From: Bradyrhizobium lablabi
GTDB taxonomy: Bacteria > Pseudomonadota > Alphaproteobacteria > Rhizobiales > Xanthobacteraceae
Length of the DNA stretch: 64,000 bases
Assembly: GCF_900141755.1 (NCBI RefSeq)
Contig: NZ_LT670844.1
Coordinates: forward strand, 4,526,001-4,590,000
Direction: 5' to 3'
Positions 44,304 to 50,503 of this stretch are shown here, one piece after another. Under the pieces are notes generated by a model. That model ran no database searches. It was not told the origin of the DNA and saw only the letters and a program-made list of their open reading frames with translations. The first letter of the stretch is position 1, and each line of letters starts with the position of its first letter. Made by a program: the position numbers and the translations under genes.

Positions 44304-45173
44304 ATGAGTCCATCTGTGCGATCGCCCGCCATGAACGGTTTGCGCATCCGGCCGATGAGGCCGGACGAAATCTCAATAGCCGTGAACTGGGCGGCCGCCG
44401 AAGGCTGGAACCCGGGCTTCGCCGACGACGCCTGCTTCGCCGCGGCCGATCCGGAAGGCTTTTTAATCGGCGAGCTCGAAGGCGCTCCGGCCGCGACTGT
44501 CTCCTGCGTCAATTACGGTGCGAGCTTCGCCTTCCTCGGTTTCTATATCGTGCGAGAGGACTTGCGCGGCCGGGGCTACGGACTGCGCATATGGAACGCG
44601 GCCATCGCGCACGCTGGCCCACGCGTGATCGGGCTGGATGGCGTGGTGGCGCAGCAGCAAAACTACGGGATGTCCGGATTCAAGCTCGCTTATGCCAACG
44701 TCCGTTACGGCGGCGCCGTCGCGGGCCCGGATGCGCCGCAGGCTGGTGTCATCGCGTTGACCGAAGTCCCATTGGCGACTGTGGAGGCGTACGACGCGAC
44801 CGTGTTCCCGGCTCCGCGCACCGCGTTCCTGCGCGCCTGGATCGGCTCGCCCGGGCATGTCGGTCGCGCACTCGTGCGCGATGGAGGGCTTGCCGGCTGG
44901 GGCGTGATCCGTCCATGCCGGAAGGGCCGCAAGATCGGCCCACTGGTGGCCGACGACCGCGCCACCGCCGAGGTGGTTCTGTCGGCTTTGCTGGCCAGCG
45001 TGGGCGGCGGCGAGATCTTCCTCGACGTTCCAAGCCTTAACCGCGACGCGGTCGCATTGGCCCAAGACCTGGGGCTTGTGCCAGTGTTCGAGACTGCGCG
45101 CATGTATACGGGTGCGATCCCACCGTTGCGGTTGGAGCGGGTATTCGGCATCACCACCTTCGAGCTGGGGTAG
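44304..45173 (+). CDS. GNAT-family acetyltransferase, two-domain type
   Basis: A 289-aa protein (YitH/HolE-like). The N-terminal GNAT domain has LRIRPMRPDEISIAVNWAAA, GWNPGFADDACF at about 32 and the acetyl-CoA motif FYIVREDLRGRGYGLRIWNA at about 77-96 (RGRGYG). A second C-terminal GNAT-like half contains GGEIFLDVPSLNRDAVALAQ and FETARMYTG. Substrate unknown. ATG at 44331 (MNGLRI) is an alternative start; neither has a clear ribosome site. Confidence 0.85.
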   Translation: MSPSVRSPAMNGLRIRPMRPDEISIAVNWAAAEGWNPGFADDACFAAADPEGFLIGELEGAPAATVSCVNYGASFAFLGFYIVREDLRGRGYGLRIWNAAIAHAGPRVIGLDGVVAQQQNYGMSGFKLAYANVRYGGAVAGPDAPQAGVIALTEVPLATVEAYDATVFPAPRTAFLRAWIGSPGHVGRALVRDGGLAGWGVIRPCRKGRKIGPLVADDRATAEVVLSALLASVGGGEIFLDVPSLNRDAVALAQDLGLVPVFETARMYTGAIPPLRLERVFGITTFELG

Positions 45174-45581
45174 TGGTCGCGCAGTCAGTGGAAGGTGGCA
45201 GTGGCCATAGCTTGCTGGTGGTCGCCCTACAACCAGCCCGGATCTTGGCTGCCAAGAGCCACCCCGGGGCAGAATGGCCGTTTCGCAGCCTAGGGGAGGG
45301 CTGGGTGCGCCCCTGGGACTTCCCCCAGCCCGCCCAACTCCGTGGCCTACGATGGAGCACCTGGAGAAGGTTCGATCGCAGTTCCTCTCCCTCCACCATA
45401 TGGCATCGATTTTATTAATATTTTTACGGTTTTTCGGGCGAAACCCCGGCGGAACCTCGGCATCGCCGGGGCGAGCGAGAACGTGCGGGAGGCCTGTTGC
45501 GGGCTGTCGCAACACTGCCCGCCCAGATGTGGGTAGGATGAAGAAACGGCGCGGCCTTCCTAACCCCGCCGCGAATACCTT
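45174..45581. other. Gene-free stretch between the GNAT gene and the RT operon
   Basis: About 410 bases downstream of two convergent transcription units. An A/T-rich patch lies at 45410-45430. No gene, RNA or terminator with a T-run could be supported. Confidence 0.4.
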
Positions 45582-46178
45582 CTACTTCTTCTGCCGCGTA
45601 AACAGCTTCTTCAGGTCGATGTTCATCCCGAAAGCGCCGGGCCTTATATTCAGCGAATCCACAAAGCGCCGCCATAATGGCGCTTCAGGGTCATTGCTCA
45701 CAGCCGGCAGGAGCGCCCTATGCGCTAGCGCGAGCCGGTGAATTTCGACGTTCGCGCCACTATGCATTCCACTTCCCTCGATGGGCGTATCGGTGACGGG
45801 CGAACCACGTCCCCGCAATGCTCGATCCGTTTCAAGGGCACGGCCAGCGACGCTGGCCACAAACTGGCCTAGCAACCTCTCAGTTCCGTCCAATGAGGAC
45901 GACCGCAGAGCCGCCGGATAGGACCGGGTGTCCTGGTCCCATTTCTGGAACGTCTCGTGGACCTTCCCATTCAAGTACCGTCCGATCGACTGCCAGTAGA
46001 TCGACTGCGCTTGACCCTGAAACACGCCGTTCCTCGTAATCCGTCCCCCATCGAAGCTGGGTACATCGACGATGCGTCCCTCGATGTTGGTATTGTACCA
46101 CTTGAACAACCACTCGTTATCGAAGCGTTGGCGCTCGATATCGAGGTCATGTCCGAGGCTCAATTCGAACGGCGTCAT
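45582..46178 (-). CDS. Unknown partner protein of the reverse transcriptase
   Basis: A 198-aa soluble protein from the ATG at 46178. It starts MTPFELSLGHDLDIERQRFD, continues with an aromatic stretch (NEWLFKWYNTNIEGRIVDV) and ends with a basic tail (NIDLKKLFTRQKK). There is no signal peptide, membrane helix or catalytic motif I can name. It begins 16 bp after the reverse transcriptase stop on the same strand, so the two are co-transcribed. In retron- and DRT-type defence loci the gene in this place is the effector or a cofactor; by position that is the best guess. I recognise no homologue. Confidence 0.7.
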   Translation of the reverse strand: MTPFELSLGHDLDIERQRFDNEWLFKWYNTNIEGRIVDVPSFDGGRITRNGVFQGQAQSIYWQSIGRYLNGKVHETFQKWDQDTRSYPAALRSSSLDGTERLLGQFVASVAGRALETDRALRGRGSPVTDTPIEGSGMHSGANVEIHRLALAHRALLPAVSNDPEAPLWRRFVDSLNIRPGAFGMNIDLKKLFTRQKK

Positions 46179-46194
46179 GCGTGGCTCTTTGTGT

Positions 46195-46929
46195 TTAGAT
46201 CGTATTCGCCTCTGAGACTTTGGCACAATACACATCGAACGACCGCTGCGAAGCTGCCGTCCGGGGTTCCTCGAAATACTTGGCGATCCGCTCAGGCGTC
46301 ACCTGTGCGAAGCCATGCCGCAGCTCGCAATTGAACACCACGATCTCACTCGTCGGAGCGACCAGTTTGGTGGGGTTAGGCGTCAGGTTCGCATCCTCAC
46401 ACGCCTGCAGAAAACCATCGAAAAGCTCTTGGAGAAGCGCCTCGTCGTTTGCCGAGCAGATCAGGTCATCCAGGTAAATAGAGACGAACGCTCCCGCCCT
46501 CTCAGCCCGGTCCACCATTGCCATCAACGGCGAGCGCATCATTACGAGACTGGCTAGCGCTGGGGATTGTTTGAAACCGATAGGCAAGACGTAGTGCGAC
46601 CCGACCAGGTACGGGTTTTTAACCGACGACCATTTTGCAAACGTCCGCGCCCAGGGAAAACCTGCATGATGCAGGGCGGCAGCGATCCGGTTGCGGGAGA
46701 TCGAGTAAAAGAAGTTCTGAATGTCGATTTTGAAGAAAAGCCGGTTCTGCAGGTGACCGTGCAGTGCGACGACATGCCCGCCTTTGCGGTAATGGTAGAA
46801 GCAGACCGGAAACTCTACCTCACGATCGCAAAATTCGATGATCTGGTCACCGCGCCGGTCAGTATCTTTGGTAGGCGCAAAGATGATCTTGCCGTTGCGC
46901 TTCCACGTCCATTTGTAGTTTTGAAACAT
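46195..46929 (-). CDS. Stand-alone reverse transcriptase, retron/UG-Abi-like
   Basis: A 244-aa polymerase palm-and-fingers protein. Motif 1/2 region: IIFAPTKDTDRRGDQIIEF and HGHLQNRLFFKIDIQNFFYS (first catalytic Asp at about 69). Motif 4: LPIGFKQSPALASLVM. Active site: VSIYLDDLICSAND (YxDD, about 140). Motif D/E: ANLTPNPTKLVAP and VVFNCELRHG. There is no maturase, endonuclease or thumb domain and no group II intron RNA around it, so it is not an intron or transposon enzyme. The ATG overlaps a hydrophobic ORF in another frame and has only a weak ribosome site, so translation is probably coupled. Sequence family beyond RT cannot be fixed by eye. Confidence 0.88.
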   Translation of the reverse strand: MFQNYKWTWKRNGKIIFAPTKDTDRRGDQIIEFCDREVEFPVCFYHYRKGGHVVALHGHLQNRLFFKIDIQNFFYSISRNRIAAALHHAGFPWARTFAKWSSVKNPYLVGSHYVLPIGFKQSPALASLVMMRSPLMAMVDRAERAGAFVSIYLDDLICSANDEALLQELFDGFLQACEDANLTPNPTKLVAPTSEIVVFNCELRHGFAQVTPERIAKYFEEPRTAASQRSFDVYCAKVSEANTI

Positions 46930-47051
46930 GCCCCGGTCCAGTCAACGGCCTTGCTAACGAGGTCCCAGACTGCCGCTACCAGTTTTACAACCAGCAAGGC
47001 GAGTCCGAGAATCTCGGAAGCAAGGCGCGTGAATTTGGATGTTTTCCTCAT
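46815..47051 (-). CDS. Small membrane ORF overlapping the RT start
   Basis: A 78-codon frame whose ATG has a good AGGAGA seven bases upstream, the best translation signal in the operon. Residues 8-33 are hydrophobic with charged ends (TRLASEILGLALLVVKLVAAVWDLV), one membrane helix. Its last 38 codons overlap the RT gene in a different frame. The RT frame is the -1 frame relative to it, with a stop five codons before the RT ATG, so only a frameshift in that short window could fuse them; re-initiation is simpler. It may be a leader that couples translation or a membrane anchor or toxin. Confidence 0.5.
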   Translation of the reverse strand: MRKTSKFTRLASEILGLALLVVKLVAAVWDLVSKAVDWTGACFKTTNGRGSATARSSLRLPKILTGAVTRSSNFAIVR

Positions 47052-47385
47052 TTCACGTCTCCTGTCTCTGCTGGCAACCTACGACCCCGTGAACACGGAG
47101 CCGTCAACCGAGACAATCATTCCCCCATGTACCCATTACGATACGTAGGGTCATAAGGTCACAAGTCATGTCACGTAGCGTAACGCCACGCAGCAGACCG
47201 GAGGTCGCAGGATATCGCCAGCGCCTAGAAGCTGATCGTTCAGGTGGAACATGTCAAGAGGACTACCTGTAACGACAAAAAACGGCGTGAAGCCGCTTTC
47301 CCTCTATTGGGGACAGGGTCGCCCGCTATTGCCCTAGCGCTTAGGTTGCGAAACACTCATCATGGGTTTGGCGGGGGAAGCGGAT
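47052..47385. other. Intergenic region upstream of the RT operon; possible structured RNA
   Basis: 334 bases between the RT operon (minus) and a membrane-protein gene (plus). TTACGATACGTA at 47136-47147 pairs with CACGTAGCGTAA at 47172-47183 (10 of 12 bases), enclosing GTCAT/GTCAC/GTCAT direct repeats. In retrons the template RNA gene lies directly upstream of the RT, so this is where one should be sought. I could not identify an msr/msd layout. Confidence 0.4.
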
Positions 47386-48324
47386 ATGCAGGAAGGATTC
47401 CACGACAACCAACGGAATTTGCGTCCAAGACAGCGCATGCAAAATATTTGCACTGAAGCTGTGCGCTACGACGTGAACGCTACACTCGGCGAGGACGATC
47501 GCCAAAAGCCCATCAATCGAAGCCTTTATAGCTATCTACTTCATGAGATGGCGGAAGCGTCGATGAAGTATGCCGTCGCGGAAAACATTGATCCGGATGA
47601 ATTTGAAACTGACGTGTTGTCCGGCGCACTTGCAGTCGTTCAAAACTTACGGTCGGCACTGGTCAAGGATTGGAATGATAAGACGCTAGATTTTTGGGAT
47701 AATCACGGTAGCCCGGTCGATAAGATCAATGCGGACAAGGTTCCCTATATCGACCGCTCTTCGTTCGAAAGCGTCGCTGGTGACTACTTGGCGCTGCCAT
47801 ATCGGTCGCAAGCCATGGATCGGTTCCTCGTCAAAGTCCTCATCGCTATAGAGCTTTATGCATTCGGTGATGAGATGTTGAATGAAAAGACGTTTGGATT
47901 TCCACCTGTCTCTCCGTTGAAGCAGCGTCACGTCGTGCTGGCGTATTTTCGCGGGCTGCTAATCAACGGCATTATCTTCGGTGGCATCGCCGCCTTGGCA
48001 TTATTCGCCGCATCAAAGGGATGGATCGGCGAAACCAGCGCGGGATGGACTTCGGGAGCGTGCGTTGCTCTGTTCGTTCTTTTAGGCACGATCAGTGCTT
48101 TCGCACTGCCTTTCGCTTGGTATGCACAAGCCAAAGCGCGCCGGAATGTCAGGAAACTCCTGTTGGCAATGACAACGATCTATAACGAATTGAGGTCGAA
48201 CGGACCAATCAGCGCCCAGCATATTCGCGAGCGCGTGAGCAGCGCGGCGGAAGATGGCGTCGTCTGGCCCGCCCCGCTGTTTGCAGTACTGGACGACATC
48301 ATCGCCCGCACAGGACGTTTTTGA
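47386..48324 (+). CDS. Unknown membrane protein divergent from the RT operon
   Basis: About 312 aa. Residues 1-180 are soluble and helical (YLLHEMAEASMKYAVAENID), two membrane helices follow at about 188-210 (GLLINGIIFGGIAALALFA) and 223-245 (GACVALFVLLGTISAFALPF), and the last 60 residues are cytosolic (RRNVRKLLLAMTTIYNELRS). I prefer the ATG at 47386 (GGGGGAAG upstream) over 47362. No family recognised. The double-helix hairpin near the C-terminus is a layout seen in membrane effectors of defence systems, but also elsewhere. Confidence 0.65.
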   Translation: MQEGFHDNQRNLRPRQRMQNICTEAVRYDVNATLGEDDRQKPINRSLYSYLLHEMAEASMKYAVAENIDPDEFETDVLSGALAVVQNLRSALVKDWNDKTLDFWDNHGSPVDKINADKVPYIDRSSFESVAGDYLALPYRSQAMDRFLVKVLIAIELYAFGDEMLNEKTFGFPPVSPLKQRHVVLAYFRGLLINGIIFGGIAALALFAASKGWIGETSAGWTSGACVALFVLLGTISAFALPFAWYAQAKARRNVRKLLLAMTTIYNELRSNGPISAQHIRERVSSAAEDGVVWPAPLFAVLDDIIARTGRF

Positions 48325-48342
48325 AAAAACAGACCGCATAGC

Positions 48343-48621
48343 ATGGGCAGCAGCATGGGCAACGATTGGTTCGTCTACGTCTATATGTTTGGCATTACGG
48401 CCATCGTGCTGATGCGCCTTGACCGCTTGGGGAAGCAAATCGAGGCAGTGTGCGCCGAGATCAGAGCCGACGTTGCGCGGACCGAAGAAGACCGCCAAGA
48501 AATTCTCGATGACTGGAAACAGTCTCGAAAAGACGCAGCCAAAGACGCACGACAATTCTGGATTTTCTGGGGCGTCATCGGCGTTGCGGCGCTCATTTGG
48601 ATTGCCGTAAAACATGGTTAG
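48343..48621 (+). CDS. Small two-helix membrane protein
   Basis: A 92-aa protein with membrane helices at about 8-24 (WFVYVYMFGITAIVLM) and 72-89 (FWIFWGVIGVAALIWIAV), joined by a charged coiled-coil linker (RADVARTEEDRQEILDDWKQ). It follows the previous gene by 18 bp on the same strand. Function unknown. Confidence 0.6.
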   Translation: MGSSMGNDWFVYVYMFGITAIVLMRLDRLGKQIEAVCAEIRADVARTEEDRQEILDDWKQSRKDAAKDARQFWIFWGVIGVAALIWIAVKHG

Positions 48622-48633
48622 AGGCATTACGCT

Positions 48634-48873
48634 TCAGTCATACCAATCCGTCCGATCACGCGGCAGCGTCTTGGCCGTCTCAAACAATTTGCCTCGCGCA
48701 TAGCCCATTGAAACCGCAGCCTTCAGTTTCTCCAGATCGGTTTCGAGAAAGGTGTTGGCGACGATCAGCGCTTTGACGGCCTCGCGAGCATTACCGCCAC
48801 ATGCCTCGATAGCTTGATCGGCCGCCGCCTCTAGCTGGTCCACGTCTGATTGTGGGTTCGGCGCTGACGACAT
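48634..48873 (-). CDS. Small hypothetical protein
   Basis: A 79-aa helical protein (QLEAAADQAIEACGGNAREA, then VKALIVANTFLETDLEKLKA, ending TAKTLPRDRTDWYD). Very similar short proteins are common in Bradyrhizobium genomes as I recall them, with no function assigned. A GAGGGG lies upstream of the ATG. Confidence 0.65.
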   Translation of the reverse strand: MSSAPNPQSDVDQLEAAADQAIEACGGNAREAVKALIVANTFLETDLEKLKAAVSMGYARGKLFETAKTLPRDRTDWYD

Positions 48874-49116
48874 TCTGGAAACCCCCTCGTAGGTCGGTCA
48901 GCGCAGGAGAGTGTTCTCTTTTTGTTCTTACGTCAATTCGCGGGATTGTGCACTTCGCAAAACCCTGCCCCTTGTGAATCCCGTTTTACTCACTCAGGCT
49001 ACCAGCATGTGGACAACTGATTCCCATAATGAGGAAAGTTAAGATCCCGTTAAGGAATTGGGTTCAGGTTGAAATAAATTGCCCCGCTCCGGGATAACCA
49101 GAACGGGGCAAAATTT
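48874..49116. other. Intergenic stretch with hairpin before the tRNA-like gene
   Basis: TTGCCCCG (49079-49086) and CGGGGCAA (49103-49110) form an 8-bp hairpin directly before the tRNA-Thr-like gene. It could be a terminator for minus-strand transcription or a processing signal. Nothing else recognised. Confidence 0.4.
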
Positions 49117-49206
49117 GCGGTGGTAGCTGAACTGGAACGCCTCGGAAGGGCAAACAGCACCCGATTTGTAATCGGGAGAATGTGGGTTCGAGTCCCACCC
49201 ACCGCG
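49117..49206 (+). tRNA. tRNA-Thr(TGT)-like gene with an enlarged D-loop
   Basis: 90 nt. Acceptor stem GCGGTGG/CCACCGC is perfect (7 bp). Anticodon stem CCCGA/TCGGG encloses TTTGTAA, anticodon TGT (Thr). Variable region is 5 nt and the T-arm GTGGG-TTCGAGT-CCCAC is perfect. The D-stem GCTG/CAGC encloses 25 nt (49130-49154) where 7-11 is normal; the extra bases can form a mini-hairpin (GCC...GGC). CCA is not encoded (GCC T). The other parts are too regular for a decayed gene. Confidence 0.8.
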
Positions 49207-49232
49207 CCTTAACAAGTCCGCCAAACTTAGTG

Positions 49233-49272
49233 CGCTCGCTAAGCTTAGTACGGTTACTAACCTTAGCAAGCG
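49233..49272. repeat. 40-nt near-perfect palindrome after the tRNA-Thr-like gene
   Basis: Arms of 18 nt, CGCTCGCTAAGCTTAGTA and TACTAACCTTAGCAAGCG, pair at 16 of 18 positions around CGGT. It begins 27 nt past the tRNA 3' end. There is no T-run, so it is not a standard terminator; a recombination or protein-binding site is possible. Confidence 0.7.
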
Positions 49273-49311
49273 TGCCACGTCCGGCAAGAGTCTAAAACGT
49301 GAACGGCGCCC

Positions 49312-49500
49312 TTATTTGCGCTGGTTTGGTTTCTTGGTTTCCGGACTCTTGGGTTTCTGCTTGGCGATCTTCCCCAGCCTCTCGTTAAAGCGCTTTTCGT
49401 TATCGTCCGTTTCGAGTCTCGCGTAGCCGAATGCCGCCGTGCACTTTTCGGCCGAGTTCCCGAGGGGCTGTCGCGGCATGAGCGGCCCTATACTTTCCAT
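49312..49500 (-). CDS. Small basic hypothetical protein
   Basis: A 62-aa protein with the segment AFGYARLETDDNEKRFNERL followed by a Lys/Pro-rich tail. The middle part recurs in short Bradyrhizobium proteins as I recall. No clear ribosome site is visible before the ATG, so the start is uncertain. Confidence 0.4.
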   Translation of the reverse strand: MESIGPLMPRQPLGNSAEKCTAAFGYARLETDDNEKRFNERLGKIAKQKPKSPETKKPNQRK

Positions 49501-49607
49501 CGTACGGCCTTGCTTTGGTCAAACCGGCATGGAGTGTGGACAGAATGTCGTCGGTCTCCCGCGGGCCGCCCTTAAGCGGGTGACATTGGACTAGGCACGG
49601 AGCGCTA

Positions 49608-50462
49608 ATGCATTCCACGCTGAACCCGAAACAAGACGATCCGGGCCGCGTCCTGGTCTCGCGCGTGGACGAAGAGCTCGCGCACACTTATGAAAAGATC
49701 GCGCGCGTGGATGCACAGATCGCGCGCGCGGAGGAACAGCTTTCCAAGCTAGAGCACGATGCCGCGCGCGATCCCTCGGATGATCCGCAGACCCGCATGA
49801 ACACGCTTCGCCCTGCTGTCCGGGGCAACCGGCCGTCGCGTGGCGGGCGGGCGGTACGCGGCTTCACCGCCTTAATGTTGACAGCGTGCATCTGTGTCGC
49901 CGCCATCGTTTGGCAGTCGTCCTATGGCGATGCGGCTAAGCAGATTATCGCGAGGTGGGCGCCGCAGCTCGTCGCGATTTCATCGCTGCCCCTCGAAAAC
50001 CCGGGGTTCCCCGCGCAGCCGAGCTCACCTACCGCTCCGATGGTCACGGAGCAGACAGCATCTCCACAACCAGCACCTCCGGCTCAGACCGCATCGCAAG
50101 ACGTCGCGCCGACAGCCGCCCCGGTATCTCCCGAAATGGCGCAGCTGCTCCAGACGATGGCGCGCGATCTCGCAAACGTGGAGCAAGAGGTTAAGCAGCT
50201 CAAGGCGAGCCAGGAACAAATGGCCAGCGACAATGCAAAGGCCGTTGAGCAGCTCAAAGCGAGCCAGGAACAAATGACACGCCTTATCGCCAAGGCTTCC
50301 GAGATCGCCAAGGCTTCCGAGCAGAACCTGCGGCCCAAGACATCAGCGCCTCCGCCACGGCCGATTGCCACCCCGACCCGTAAGCCCGTGCCGACGCTTC
50401 CGTTGCAGCAAGCCAGAGAGCGGGCGCAGGCCCCAATGCGGTTGCAGCCCGAAGAACAGTAG
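49608..50462 (+). CDS. Membrane-anchored coiled-coil protein
   Basis: A 284-aa protein. N-terminal coiled coil (ELAHTYEKIARVDAQIARAE), one membrane helix at about 83-102 (GFTALMLTACICVAAIVWQ), a Pro/Ala/Ser/Thr-rich linker, then a second coiled coil with two copies of QLKASQEQM (about 198 and 216) and a Pro/Arg-rich tail. Proteins with this repeat are abundant in Bradyrhizobium; role unknown. Confidence 0.7.
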   Translation: MHSTLNPKQDDPGRVLVSRVDEELAHTYEKIARVDAQIARAEEQLSKLEHDAARDPSDDPQTRMNTLRPAVRGNRPSRGGRAVRGFTALMLTACICVAAIVWQSSYGDAAKQIIARWAPQLVAISSLPLENPGFPAQPSSPTAPMVTEQTASPQPAPPAQTASQDVAPTAAPVSPEMAQLLQTMARDLANVEQEVKQLKASQEQMASDNAKAVEQLKASQEQMTRLIAKASEIAKASEQNLRPKTSAPPPRPIATPTRKPVPTLPLQQARERAQAPMRLQPEEQ

Positions 50463-50503
50463 TTGTCATCGGCGCCGCGGCCGCCGAAGTCCGTTCCTGT
50501 CCG

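Noticed and set aside
45582..46929. RT operon as part of a second group II intron
   Set aside because: No 5' GUGYG, domain V or maturase domain flanks the RT, and the protein ends soon after the palm domain.
10184..49206. One large island bounded by tRNA-Ser and the tRNA-Thr-like gene
   Set aside because: The tRNAs differ, no 3'-end duplication or integrase was found, and 17.9-42.6 kb reads as a coherent native regulon. Separate smaller events are more likely.
49039..49287. 82-codon frame on the minus strand over the tRNA-Thr-like gene (contains GGWDSNPHSPDYKSGAVCPS)
   Set aside because: This is the well-known false protein produced by reading a tRNA gene and its flank in reverse.
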